In this document: piece by piece, positions 8,778 to 18,467 of the stretch
Numbering within the stretch: position 1 is the first letter of the stretch
How the letters are laid out: each line of letters opens with the position of its first letter
Origin: Hyphomicrobiales bacterium
Lineage (GTDB): Bacteria > Pseudomonadota > Alphaproteobacteria > Rhizobiales > Beijerinckiaceae
Direction of reading: 5' to 3'
Length of the DNA stretch: 35,056 nucleotides
Assembly: GCA_947455025.1 (NCBI GenBank)
Contig: CANGLU010000029.1
Location: forward strand, 1-35,056
The notes under the pieces: model-generated
Told to the model about the DNA's origin: nothing
Seen by the model: only the letters and a program-made list of their open reading frames with translations
The model's database searches: none
Translations under genes and position numbers: made by a program

Positions 8778-11716
8778 CCGAGCCACGTCTGATTGACCTC
8801 CTTACAACGGCACCGCAGATATCGGACATAAAAAAGACCCGTCTTCGATTTTCAGGCCTATTGGAACGAGTTGATCCGAGTGATGCAGCTTTCGATGAGT
8901 TGACGAACTTACTTGAGGCTTATCCCAAAGCGTTTAATGTATTGATGGGGATTGCATCACACTCGCCCTATCTCTGGAAATTGGCGCGAAATGATGTTCA
9001 ACGTCTGGTTCGAATCTTAACGACACCGCCAGACGCGCTCTTTGATGATCTAGTTGCGACGTGCAACGACGCACCAAGTAAATTCGTTGATCATGAAGTG
9101 GGCCTAATGCGCTGCTTAAGGCGGGTGAAGCAGGAAGCAGCATTGTTGATTGCGCTGGCTGATCTTGGTGGCGTGTGGGCCCTTGAGCAGGTTACGCAAG
9201 CTCTTAGCCGCCTTGCAGATGCCGCTCTAAAAGCGGCTTTGGATTTTTCTCTGCAAGTCGAAGCATCGCTCGGCAAAATCAATCTATCCGATGGAAATAA
9301 AAACGGAAGCGGCATTGTTATTCTCGCACTAGGCAAGCATGGCGCGCGGGAACTTAATTACTCCTCCGATATTGATATCGTTATCCTATACGATCCTGAA
9401 CGCGCCCCACTGGGTGCAGGAACAGAAGCTGCCCCCTTTTTTGTAAGGATTGCAAAATCAGTTGTTAGGATTGTCGATTACCATACGCCGGATGGTTATG
9501 TTTTTCGCGTTGATTTGCGATTGCGACCCGACCCTGCATCAACGCCTATTGCCATATCGGTTTATTCGGCCTTTGCCTATTATGAAAGTGTCGGCCAGAA
9601 TTGGGAACGCGCCGCCATGATAAAGGCGCGACCTGTCGCTGGTGATACCGTGATAGGCGAATTGTTTTTGTCCGATCTGGCACCCTTTATATGGCGAAAA
9701 TATTTTGATTTTGCGGCTATCGCCGATATTCATGCGATGAAACGACAAATCCATGCGGTGAGGGGCCATGACGCGATTGCGGTCGCGGGCCACGATATCA
9801 AATTGGGTCGAGGTGGCATTCGAGAAATTGAGTTTTTCGTTCAGACGCAACAATTGGTCTTTGGCGGTCGTCGCATGGCGTTACGAGGGCAAAGGACGCT
9901 TGAAATGTTGCAAGCCCTTTGTTCGGATGGCTGGATCTCTGCGGATGCGCGTGACGACCTTGCTTTAGCTTACCGCTTTTTGCGGGAAGTGGAACATCGT
10001 CTGCAGATGATCGCCGATGAACAAACACAACGACTGCCTTCAGATGCGGACGAGCTAAGCCGCTTCGCGCGGTTTTGTGGCTTTTCTGGATTAGCGGCTT
10101 TTTCGAAAACATTAACTGCAAACGCCAAGCGCGTTGAGCGTCATTATTCCCGATTGTTTGAGGAGGGTGCCAATCTTGCCGTTGGTGAAGGCAGTCTTGT
10201 TTTTACGGGTACGGTAGATGACCCCGATACAATTGATACCTTGCGCCGAATGGGCTTTTCGGAGCCGGAAAAAGCAACAGAAATTATTCGGGGCTGGCAT
10301 TTTGGACGTAGAACTGCCGTGACGAGCCCAAGGGCTCGCGAGGTTTTAACGGAACTTGTTCCTTCGATGTTAAAGTCGTTCGGAGAAAGTGCCGATCCGG
10401 ATGGTGCGCTTAATACGTTTGATCGGGTTCTGGGTGGTATGCCGGCCGCTGTTGAGCTTTTTTCGATCTTACGCGAGCATCGTCCAATTCTTGCCCTCTT
10501 CGCCGATATTTTAGGTTCGGCCCCACGATTGGCCGATATTGTTTCGCATCGTCCCCATCTCTTGGACGCCATTATTGATCCCGCGTTTGTTGAGCCAACA
10601 CCTCGGTTGGATGTTTTAATTGAACGCATTTCGGCTTCTATTGGTAGCCATGACTTAATTGAAGACTTTCTTGATCGCCTTCGTGAAACGGGACAGCATG
10701 AAATGTTTCTCGTTGGGGTAAGGATGCTTTCAGGCGTCATATCGCCTGCCATGGCTGGCGAAGCCTATTCCGCCATTGCGGAGGCGATCATACGGATTAC
10801 CTTGATCGAAGTCGAAGCGCGGTTTGTGCGCGATCATGGGAAGGTAAAGGGTGGAAGGCTAGCTGTTTTAGGAATGGGACGGCTAGGCTCGCGAGAAATG
10901 ACGGCCACATCAGATCTTGATTTGATTGTGCTCTATGATTTTGATGCGGCCGGCGGTGAAAGCGATGGTGCCCGACCTCTTGACCCGGTGGTTTATTATG
11001 GGCGGCTAACCAATCGATTGATCAGCGCACTTACAGTGCCGACGCGCCAAGGTACCTTATACGCCGTTGATATGAGGCTCAGGCCTTCAGGCAATAAAGG
11101 ACCGGCGGCGACGCAATATTGTGGCTTTCTTGACTATCATACAGGCGGTGATGCTGAAACATGGGAACATCTCGCCTTGGTTCGCGCAAGACCGGTGGCG
11201 GGTCAGAAAGAGTTTATGGCTATCGTCGCCAATGATCTGCAACATATTATTTCGATGCCGCGAAACCTGCAACGAACGATCACCGATGTGATCGACATGC
11301 GAAAATTGATTGCGCAGGAAAAAGGGGACGCCAATCCCTGGGATCTAAAGCTCGCCCGTGGTGGATTGATGGATATTGAATTTATTGCTCAAACGCTCGT
11401 GCTTAGGCACGCCAATTCTGCCGTTTCACTCAGGCAATACAACACGGCTGACATATTGGTAGCTGCACGCGAAGAAGGCATTGTGGCGAATGAGGATGCT
11501 GTTTGCCTTTTGGAGGGCTATGGCCTGATGCGCGATTTAATGCAATGGCAGCGCGCCATGGTGGTGGGTGAGTTTAATCCGGCGACTGCCGATCGTTCCT
11601 TTCTCAAAAGGTTGGCGGCTATCATTGGACTGCCGGATTTTCGTTTGCTTGACAGTCATCTCAAGCAGACACAGGCCAAAATACGAGCGATCTTTGAAGC
11701 GGTACTTGTCGCCTAA
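8774..11716 (+). CDS. glnE: Bifunctional glutamine synthetase adenylyltransferase / adenylyl-removing enzyme
   Basis: A 980-residue enzyme that attaches AMP to, and phosphorolytically removes it from, a tyrosine of glutamine synthetase, under PII control. Both nucleotidyltransferase-fold domains are present. The N-terminal adenylyl-removing domain carries GKHGARELNYSSDIDIV from residue 187, and the C-terminal adenylylating domain carries GMGRLGSREMTATSDLDL from residue 700. Each is followed by the conserved R-RP loops (DLRLRPDP; DMRLRPSG). Each half has the GlnD-PII-UR-like helical part (GRGGIREIEFFVQ; ARGGLMDIEFIAQ). Length is normal. The ATG sits in an ATGA overlap with the kinase gene, so glnE is translationally coupled to a two-component system, which is an indirect hint that its expression follows that operon. 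Confidence 0.96.
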   Translation: MTEPRLIDLLTTAPQISDIKKTRLRFSGLLERVDPSDAAFDELTNLLEAYPKAFNVLMGIASHSPYLWKLARNDVQRLVRILTTPPDALFDDLVATCNDAPSKFVDHEVGLMRCLRRVKQEAALLIALADLGGVWALEQVTQALSRLADAALKAALDFSLQVEASLGKINLSDGNKNGSGIVILALGKHGARELNYSSDIDIVILYDPERAPLGAGTEAAPFFVRIAKSVVRIVDYHTPDGYVFRVDLRLRPDPASTPIAISVYSAFAYYESVGQNWERAAMIKARPVAGDTVIGELFLSDLAPFIWRKYFDFAAIADIHAMKRQIHAVRGHDAIAVAGHDIKLGRGGIREIEFFVQTQQLVFGGRRMALRGQRTLEMLQALCSDGWISADARDDLALAYRFLREVEHRLQMIADEQTQRLPSDADELSRFARFCGFSGLAAFSKTLTANAKRVERHYSRLFEEGANLAVGEGSLVFTGTVDDPDTIDTLRRMGFSEPEKATEIIRGWHFGRRTAVTSPRAREVLTELVPSMLKSFGESADPDGALNTFDRVLGGMPAAVELFSILREHRPILALFADILGSAPRLADIVSHRPHLLDAIIDPAFVEPTPRLDVLIERISASIGSHDLIEDFLDRLRETGQHEMFLVGVRMLSGVISPAMAGEAYSAIAEAIIRITLIEVEARFVRDHGKVKGGRLAVLGMGRLGSREMTATSDLDLIVLYDFDAAGGESDGARPLDPVVYYGRLTNRLISALTVPTRQGTLYAVDMRLRPSGNKGPAATQYCGFLDYHTGGDAETWEHLALVRARPVAGQKEFMAIVANDLQHIISMPRNLQRTITDVIDMRKLIAQEKGDANPWDLKLARGGLMDIEFIAQTLVLRHANSAVSLRQYNTADILVAAREEGIVANEDAVCLLEGYGLMRDLMQWQRAMVVGEFNPATADRSFLKRLAAIIGLPDFRLLDSHLKQTQAKIRAIFEAVLVA

Positions 11717-11738
11717 TTCCTGCCGATTTTGTCTTGCT

Positions 11739-14042
11739 TCACGCGGCCTGTTCTAGCGGAGCATCGATCCGGATCGGAAGTCTAACAAGAACCGTCGTTC
11801 CCGAACCTTCTGTCGAGCGAATTGTCAGTGTTCCACCATGAAGCTCGGTGAAGGATCTCGCAATCGCTAGGCCCAAGCCAGCGCCTTCCGTAGGCTTTCG
11901 TGCATCAAGTTCAACCCACTCGAAAGGACGCCCTAATTTAGCAAGTGCATCTTTTGGAATACCGATCCCATTGTCTTCGACATAGAGATTAACGGCACCC
12001 GATACCTCACGGGTCGTAACCGTGATACGGCCACCCTCTGGGGTAAATTTGATCGCATTCGAGATCAAATGCGAAATGATGCGTTCTAAAGCGCGTTGAT
12101 CGGCGAGTAACGGTGTTTCGGCCGATAGATTTGCAATGATCTTTTGCGATTTCGCTTCGGCCAATTCTTTCATCTGATCAATTGTCGATTGTGCGACATC
12201 GTTCAAAATAAGAGGATGCTTGTTAATTCGAATACGACCGGCTTCAAGTTCGGCCATATCAAGGATATCGGCGATAATGGTCAGCAATGCTTGCCCGCTG
12301 CGTGAGATATCATGGCTATAATCTTTGTATTTTGGATGACCAAGCGATCCGTAAATCTCAGCATCCATGATTTCAGCAAATCCAAGGATGGCATTAAGAG
12401 GCGTGCGGAGCTCATGGCTCATTTTTGCAAGAAATTCTGATTTCGCGCGGTTGGCGGTTTCGGCTTCGGCTTTTTGTTCTAAATATCGCTCGGCAAGACG
12501 GGATAATTGTTCGGCCTGTGTTTCGAGCGTTACACGGGAGCGCCGAAGATCAGAAATTGTTGCGGTCAATTTTCGTTCGGATTCGAGGAAACGCTGCTCT
12601 TCGGTTTTAAGGGCGGTAATATCGGTTCCAACCGATACATAGCCGCCGTCTTTCGTCCGACGCTCATTCACCTGGAGCCAACGGCCCTCGGGCAACAGCA
12701 TTTCGTAACTCTTCGCGCTCGTATCCTCATCGTTTAAATGTTCGCGGCGCATATTGGGAATGAAATGTGCAAGATACGGCTTAAGGGCTTCATAAGGCGT
12801 GCCACGACGGGTTAATTCCGATGGCAGGAAATGAAGATCCTGAAATTTTGAATTGCACATGACGAGGCGGTTATCGGCATCCCATAGGACGAAAGCTTCG
12901 CCAATGGTTTCGATTGCGTCGTGGAGGCGAAGATCAGCGGTAGCGCGCTCAGCGGCTGTACGGCGTTGTTCCGTGATATCAACGACGATACCAACAAGAT
13001 GGGCCGATTGTGTAGCATCATCATATACCAATTCAGCGCGGGCGCGTACCCAAACCCACTCTTGTTTGGCATCAAGGATTCTGAACGCATGATCAACCGC
13101 ATTGGTTTGTTCAGCCGCTAATTGATCTGCAATGGCGTATAAATCTCGATCGTCAGGATGAACGCGGCTGTTTACTTCGCCGAAGGACAGAAATTCAGCC
13201 TGCCGTTTCAAACCCAGCATATCATACATCGAATCCGACCAATAAATCGTTCCACGTGCGATATCCCAATCCCATAGCCCGCATCTTCCGCGGTTGAGGG
13301 CAAGATCAAGTCGTTCACGCACTTTGTCGACGATCGCGTCCGATTGCCTTACGCGATAGGCTTGCCAAAAATAGGCGATGCCTAAGCCAATTATCGTGAG
13401 AAGGGCGGCCCCCAACATCGACAGGAGTGAGCCTGAGCGCTTATGCCAGCCGATTAGATTTTGATCGACAGGTGTGTAAATCGCCAATTCACCGAGCGGT
13501 GCCGATAGGCGTGTTATCGACAGGAGCATGCGTCCCGAGTCAGCTTCCACGATAGTGGAGACCACGCCGAAGGGAGCGTGTGAAAATTTCAAAAGGTCAA
13601 AGGTTGGAAGATTGGTCGGAAGGATAGCATCACTTGGAATGACGGCTTTCATGATGCCGTTTGTATCGGTTAATGCAATAATACGGCCTGAAGAAACCAA
13701 GGTAGGAGGAAGAGCGGCCATCAATATGGCCTGCGGATTTTCAATCGATAATGAGTTATGTTCGCCAATAGTTCTTATGATCTCGTCACGCGAAAGGGCT
13801 GTTGCTAAATTAACTTCATTGGACAGTGCATTGATGGCATCTGTTTCCGATGTCTGGATTTCTACCCATGCAGATGTACCTAGGATCGCTACGACGGCAA
13901 TGACGAGTACAGGCACCAATTTACGAAGCCATGGTTCTGCAGCCATGATTTTCGAATAGGCTGGGTGGGCTACAGAACGAGCCATTCCCTGAATCGTAGC
14001 CGCACGCGAGCGCGTGCTGGTCGTGCGTGCACGAGCCATCAT
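11739..14042 (-). CDS. Two-PAS sensor histidine kinase with PleC/PdhS-type DHp domain
   Basis: A 767-residue membrane kinase. Order: cytoplasmic N-tail, membrane helix at about 41-60, periplasmic domain to about 203, second helix at about 204-225, PAS with PAC at about 238-355 (LWDWDIARGTIYWS), second PAS at about 370-475 (FVLWDADNRLVMCN), coiled coil, DHp with His543 (KMSHELRTPLNAILGFAEIM) and HATPase_c (GAGLGLAIARSF). The stretch IYGSLGHPKYKDYSHDI after the His box is typical of the alphaproteobacterial PleC/DivJ/PdhS group, which act on DivK-like single-domain regulators. No receiver is fused and no regulator gene adjoins. ATG 14042 is preceded by AGAGG; ATG 14039 is equally possible. It converges on glnE with 22 bases between. 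Confidence 0.9.
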   Translation of the reverse strand: MMARARTTSTRSRAATIQGMARSVAHPAYSKIMAAEPWLRKLVPVLVIAVVAILGTSAWVEIQTSETDAINALSNEVNLATALSRDEIIRTIGEHNSLSIENPQAILMAALPPTLVSSGRIIALTDTNGIMKAVIPSDAILPTNLPTFDLLKFSHAPFGVVSTIVEADSGRMLLSITRLSAPLGELAIYTPVDQNLIGWHKRSGSLLSMLGAALLTIIGLGIAYFWQAYRVRQSDAIVDKVRERLDLALNRGRCGLWDWDIARGTIYWSDSMYDMLGLKRQAEFLSFGEVNSRVHPDDRDLYAIADQLAAEQTNAVDHAFRILDAKQEWVWVRARAELVYDDATQSAHLVGIVVDITEQRRTAAERATADLRLHDAIETIGEAFVLWDADNRLVMCNSKFQDLHFLPSELTRRGTPYEALKPYLAHFIPNMRREHLNDEDTSAKSYEMLLPEGRWLQVNERRTKDGGYVSVGTDITALKTEEQRFLESERKLTATISDLRRSRVTLETQAEQLSRLAERYLEQKAEAETANRAKSEFLAKMSHELRTPLNAILGFAEIMDAEIYGSLGHPKYKDYSHDISRSGQALLTIIADILDMAELEAGRIRINKHPLILNDVAQSTIDQMKELAEAKSQKIIANLSAETPLLADQRALERIISHLISNAIKFTPEGGRITVTTREVSGAVNLYVEDNGIGIPKDALAKLGRPFEWVELDARKPTEGAGLGLAIARSFTELHGGTLTIRSTEGSGTTVLVRLPIRIDAPLEQAA

Positions 14043-14112
14043 TAACCTCTTTGGCTTTTAGACTTGATAGACCGAAGGAGAATGGCCGTCAGCCAACCCC
14101 CGAATCAGTGCG

Positions 14113-14141
14113 ATAAGAATCGCGTTCGACTGATTTGTCTA
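14113..14141 (-). promoter_or_regulatory. Possible sigma-70 promoter for the PAS kinase gene
   Basis: Read on the - strand, TAGACA (five of six bases of TTGACA, at 14141-14136) and TCTTAT (four of six of TATAAT, at 14118-14113) are separated by exactly 17 bases. They lie about 70 bases before the kinase start. The match was found by eye and no other support exists. Confidence 0.35.
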
Positions 14142-14159
14142 GAGGTTAATAAAGTATTG

Positions 14160-14179
14160 TTTGAATTTTTTTATTCAAA
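14160..14179. repeat. AT-rich perfect inverted repeat between pepN and the kinase gene
   Basis: TTTGAAT (14160-14166) and ATTCAAA (14173-14179) are perfect 7-base arms around six Ts. It sits in the 181-base gap between two genes on the - strand. In the - strand RNA the loop would be A6 with no U tail, so it is a poor terminator; it could be an operator or chance in AT-rich DNA. Confidence 0.4.
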
Positions 14180-14223
14180 TCTAATCAATCACGGTTGCCG
14201 CGTTAACAATTTGAATCAAAAGG

Positions 14224-16860
14224 TTAATTTTCAGCCAGCGTGCGCATGACAATATCTCCAACGTCGGGCGATAGCTTTTCTTGCTGCTCAATTTTTTTAA
14301 GGGCGGCATGCGCCAAAGAGCGGCGTACAGGTTCTAAGGAGCGCCATGTTTTGAAGGCGCCTAATAGACGTGCTGCGACTTGGGGATTCGAACGATCTGT
14401 CTCAATCACGATCTTTGCGACAAACTCATAGCCGGCACCATCTTTTCGATTGAATTGAGACAGATTGGCAGCTGCAAAAGTCCCAACCAATGAGCGTAAT
14501 CGATTTGGATTTCTCATTGAAAAACCGGGATGTTCCATTAGTCGAAGCACACGCTCTAACGTGTCATCTTCCGGAATCATCGCCTGCAATGAGAACCATT
14601 TATCGAGGACAAGGGGATCGTTTCCAAAGATTTTTGCAAAATGGCTAAGCGTCTCTTCACGTTCATCCCTAGGGTGTTGAGCAATGGTAGAGAGGGCGCC
14701 AAATCGATCCGTCATGTTGTCGGCGTTCCGATATTGCTCTAACGCCAATTTAAGTCCTACGTCCGGATCTCCGGACGAAAGGATATCGATCAATACATTT
14801 CTTAATGAACGCCGCCCTGTGCCTTGTGCATCGGGTCGATAGCTTTCCGTCGTAACAAGGTTTCTACAAATCCCGTCGATTTGCCGGCCAATTTGTTTCC
14901 CGATGAATTGCTTTAGACCGAGCCTCGAGTCTCGGATCGAATCCGGATCGATGTTGACCGATATTTCGCGTGCTATGTCATTTTCGCTCGGCAATGTTAG
15001 CAATTGCGCGATAAAGGCGTAGTCTTCACCTTTTAGAACTTGCGAAAGCGCCTCAGCAAAGCGAGAATCAAATTCTGGTCGATTTCCAGAACGAATTTGA
15101 TTGGCGCCCGCGATTAAGAGTTTCATGGCATAGCCCTGTGCGGCCTGCCATCGATTAAAGGGATCACTATCAAAAGAAAGAAGCGCTAAGCGGTCGTCAT
15201 CGGATGTTTCTACTTCCAATATGACAGGGGCAGAAAATCCTCTTAATGCTGATAAAATTGGCTTTTCAGAAACATCCTTAAACGTCAGTTCGCTGCTGCT
15301 TTTATCAAGAACAAAAATATCGCTATTAAAATTCGGATGAGACGCCCTCAGAGGCACTTCAACTCCCTCACGGTTGATAAAACCGAGAGCGATTGGAATC
15401 ACGAGAGGCTCTTTTATTGGCTGCCCGGGCGTAGTCGGTGTAGCCTGGCTAAATGTCAGGCTATAATGCTTTGCTTCGGGATCATAATGTTCAACGATAG
15501 ATACGCGCGGGGTCCCAGCCTGTTCGTACCATTTCGCGAAGTGAGCCAAATTGCGATTACTGACTTCGGCAAAGCAGGCCAAAAACTCTTCGATCGTTGC
15601 AGCAGTTCCGTCACATCTTGATAAATAGAGCGATATACCTGCACGGAAATTCTTATCGCCGATTAAAATTTTAAGCATACGGATGATTTCCGCACCTTTT
15701 TCATATACTGTTGGCGTATAAAAATTATTTATTTCCCTATATTCTTTAGGCCTTACCGGATGGGCAAGGGGACCTGAATCTTCGGTAAATTGTTGCGAGC
15801 GAAGTGTTTTGACATCAGCAATACGCTTTACGGCACGTGAACGTTCATCGGCGCTGAACTCTTGATCTCGATAAACCGTCAATCCTTCTTTTAAACAAAG
15901 TTGGAACCAGTCGCGGCATGTAATTCTATTTCCTGTCCAATTGTGGAAATATTCGTGTGCTATGATTGCTTCGATATTCGCGTAATCCGCATCCGTTGCT
16001 GTTTCAGGGCTTGCCAAGATATATTTATTATTGAAAACATTAAGGCCCTTGTTTTCCATAGCCCCCATATTGAAATCGGAAACGGCTACAATATTAAATA
16101 TATCGAGATCATATTCGCAGCCAAAAACTTTTTCGTCCCACTTCATCGAGCGAATGAGAGCATCAAGTGCGTATGATGCTCTATTTTCTTTACCGCTTTC
16201 AACATAGATGCCGAGGGTAACATGCCTACCCGAGCGCGTCTTAAATGAACCGCTAACGTTACCGAGATTTCCGGCTACCAATGCGAAAAGGTAGGAAGGT
16301 TTTGGGTGTGGATCATGCCAAACGGCATAATGCCAACCATCCGGTAAATCGCCCGTTTGAATTTTATTCCCGTTGCCAAGAAGAATTGGGGCGTCTTCCT
16401 TCCGCGCTGTGATCCGCGTGGTGTAGGTAGCCATTACATCGGGCCGATCGAGGAAATACGTTATTCGGCGAAACCCTTCAGCCTCGCACTGGGTACAATA
16501 GATGCCCGAAGATTTATAGAGCCCCATCAGCTGGGTATTCGCCGCCGGATCAAGTAGTGTAATGATGGTGAGTTTAAACGGTACGAGTGGTGTTTCCCGT
16601 ATAGTCAATGATTTTCGCCCGATGGTGTAGGCAGACGCCGACAACAGGACACCATCGATCGCGATGCTTTCGAGCACCAATTCATCGCCATCAAGTATTA
16701 ATGGAATATCCGTCTTGCTTTTGGCCAATCTAAGGGAAATAGTGGCTATGACACGTGTGCGCCCGTCATCAAGCGTTACATCTAGATGGACATCATCGAT
16801 GAGCCAATTTGGCTTTTGATATTCCGACAGACGAATGACTTGGGGGGTATCGGTACGCAT
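14224..16860 (-). CDS. pepN: Aminopeptidase N (M1 family zinc metallopeptidase)
   Basis: An 878-residue cytosolic aminopeptidase that removes N-terminal residues from peptides. The zinc site is the M1 pattern HEYFH, with His302, His306 and Glu325 as metal ligands (spacing HExxH-18-E) and Glu303 as catalytic base. The exopeptidase motif GAMENKGLN lies at about residues 267-275. The N-terminal beta domain, the catalytic domain, the Ig-like DUF3458 part (RVSIVEHYDPEAKHYSL) and the helical C-terminal domain are all present, so the gene looks complete and of usual length for bacterial PepN. ATG 16860 follows a GAAGAAGG stretch. It lies between the CDF gene upstream and the PAS kinase gene downstream on the same strand, with gaps long enough for separate promoters. 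Confidence 0.96.
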   Translation of the reverse strand: MRTDTPQVIRLSEYQKPNWLIDDVHLDVTLDDGRTRVIATISLRLAKSKTDIPLILDGDELVLESIAIDGVLLSASAYTIGRKSLTIRETPLVPFKLTIITLLDPAANTQLMGLYKSSGIYCTQCEAEGFRRITYFLDRPDVMATYTTRITARKEDAPILLGNGNKIQTGDLPDGWHYAVWHDPHPKPSYLFALVAGNLGNVSGSFKTRSGRHVTLGIYVESGKENRASYALDALIRSMKWDEKVFGCEYDLDIFNIVAVSDFNMGAMENKGLNVFNNKYILASPETATDADYANIEAIIAHEYFHNWTGNRITCRDWFQLCLKEGLTVYRDQEFSADERSRAVKRIADVKTLRSQQFTEDSGPLAHPVRPKEYREINNFYTPTVYEKGAEIIRMLKILIGDKNFRAGISLYLSRCDGTAATIEEFLACFAEVSNRNLAHFAKWYEQAGTPRVSIVEHYDPEAKHYSLTFSQATPTTPGQPIKEPLVIPIALGFINREGVEVPLRASHPNFNSDIFVLDKSSSELTFKDVSEKPILSALRGFSAPVILEVETSDDDRLALLSFDSDPFNRWQAAQGYAMKLLIAGANQIRSGNRPEFDSRFAEALSQVLKGEDYAFIAQLLTLPSENDIAREISVNIDPDSIRDSRLGLKQFIGKQIGRQIDGICRNLVTTESYRPDAQGTGRRSLRNVLIDILSSGDPDVGLKLALEQYRNADNMTDRFGALSTIAQHPRDEREETLSHFAKIFGNDPLVLDKWFSLQAMIPEDDTLERVLRLMEHPGFSMRNPNRLRSLVGTFAAANLSQFNRKDGAGYEFVAKIVIETDRSNPQVAARLLGAFKTWRSLEPVRRSLAHAALKKIEQQEKLSPDVGDIVMRTLAEN

Positions 16861-16944
16861 CGAGGGGCCTTCTTCAATAAGATAGAATCTATGATCTGCT
16901 GTTTAAATTAACTTATTATTAATTAAGCAAAATTTGTATGATGT

Positions 16945-18312
16945 TTATCGTACCGGCTCAGTATGGCTAACGATCCTTAGAATATCGCCATTATCTTTTC
17001 GTACCCTATGTTCCAATTGATCAACGGCTTCGTGGACAAACGTTACATCAAGATGGGGGGCCACCCGGCAATGATAATTAACAATTAAGCCGTGATCTGT
17101 TACCCGGACCCTGACATTGTGAATATCGGTAATTGTTTCGCTTGAAAGGGCATGTTTGATGAGAGAGTTCGCGATTTTTTGACGATGTTCCTCGTCAACG
17201 TCACGACCGATCATGCTCGATATGACCAGCGGCTCAATATGGGTCTCCACTTCTGTTTCTCGACCAAGCTCTTCCTGTATGGCGTTTTCGAGTTGACTGG
17301 CAACGGTATGCGCATCGTTTAAGGACATTTTGCCGTCAACTTCCAAGTCAAGACTGACCGATAATTTACCTTCAATTTCCTGAACAGTAACGTGATGGAC
17401 GGGAATTCTTCGACGTGCAGCAATAATAATAACACGTTCTAGAACGGTTTCTTCATCCAGTGTCACGGGGGTTGCCGTTACCGTCACACTTGCTTGCGAA
17501 AATTCGGTTCGTATTGCCGTTATGATCAAATCTTTGAGAATGCCTACCCGATCGAATGGCATTGACCTTGCGACGCTAATCTCAATCTCAATAAAGAGGT
17601 CGGCACCAACTTGTCGTACTTTTATATCTTCCACATTGACAACACCTGGTACTGCCAATGCCAGCTTTTTAATTTGGCCGGCAGATCCTATTGGTGCTGT
17701 GTCTAATAGAGTATTCAGCGTTCGTTGCGCCAAACGATAGCCTGCTATCGCGATGAAGATCGACACTCCGACGGCCACCAATGCATCGGCTTGGGGGTAT
17801 CCAAGGGCAGACGCACCAAATGCAGCTAATACCAGTGTCGAATTGATTAAGTCGGATGAAAAATGCAGTGCATCAGCTGCCAAAGCTTCGCTATGGGTCT
17901 CTTTTGCAACTCGCCTGAGCGATGTAAACCGCCAAGCATCAATACCAATTGATAGGACGAGAACAAGAATCGCTAGCCAGTGGATTTTAACGGTTGATTG
18001 TTCGTCCCAAAGGCGTCTAATTCCCTCAATGGCAACGGCGCCGGACAAAAGAAATAAGAATGCGGTTTCAACCAAGGCTGCAACCGATTCTACCTTACCG
18101 TGTCCGTAATGATGGTCCTCGTCCGCGGGCTTCGCTGCGGCGCGTATCGCGAGCCATGTCATTGTGGTAGCGGCAACATCCAATAGGCTATGAGCGGCAT
18201 CTGAAATAAGGGCGAGTGAACCTGTTGCCAACCCAGCCCACCCTTTTCCGAGCGTAATAATGACGCTGGCCGCGATGGACGACAGAGCCGCATTTTCTTT
18301 GGCATCAGACAT
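16945..18312 (-). CDS. Cation diffusion facilitator with extended, repeated cytoplasmic tail
   Basis: A 455-residue CDF metal/proton antiporter of the inner membrane, about 150 residues longer than FieF/YiiP. Six membrane segments occupy residues about 10-195. The transport site aligns as His41 and Asp45 (SDAAHSLLD) with His150 and Asp154 (ADALHFSSD), a His-Asp/His-Asp set usual in zinc exporters, whereas YiiP has Asp at the first position. After the membrane part come three tandem stretches of about 75-85 residues (210-282, 286-362, 371-455), the last two ending in H-x-EP as ZT_dimer domains do. Zinc export is therefore likely but inferred. It is divergent from gloA across 155 bases. No metal regulator gene adjoins it. 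Confidence 0.9.
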   Translation of the reverse strand: MSDAKENAALSSIAASVIITLGKGWAGLATGSLALISDAAHSLLDVAATTMTWLAIRAAAKPADEDHHYGHGKVESVAALVETAFLFLLSGAVAIEGIRRLWDEQSTVKIHWLAILVLVLSIGIDAWRFTSLRRVAKETHSEALAADALHFSSDLINSTLVLAAFGASALGYPQADALVAVGVSIFIAIAGYRLAQRTLNTLLDTAPIGSAGQIKKLALAVPGVVNVEDIKVRQVGADLFIEIEISVARSMPFDRVGILKDLIITAIRTEFSQASVTVTATPVTLDEETVLERVIIIAARRRIPVHHVTVQEIEGKLSVSLDLEVDGKMSLNDAHTVASQLENAIQEELGRETEVETHIEPLVISSMIGRDVDEEHRQKIANSLIKHALSSETITDIHNVRVRVTDHGLIVNYHCRVAPHLDVTFVHEAVDQLEHRVRKDNGDILRIVSHTEPVR

Positions 18313-18467
18313 TTGGTATCCCTTTTTATCACCGCCTAGCTGGCTTGAACCTCACGGTCAATGATTGAACGTGCACACATTGCTAACGTGGCGTTTGATA
18401 TCGCTCTTGCAACATTATGATGTCGCGTCCATGCTAAAAGTGGTTTTGGCGTTGGGGAGGCTATATC

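Noticed and set aside
10144-10752. 202-codon open frame on the - strand inside glnE
   Set aside because: It is antisense to the well-conserved glnE frame and has a composition typical of a shadow frame.
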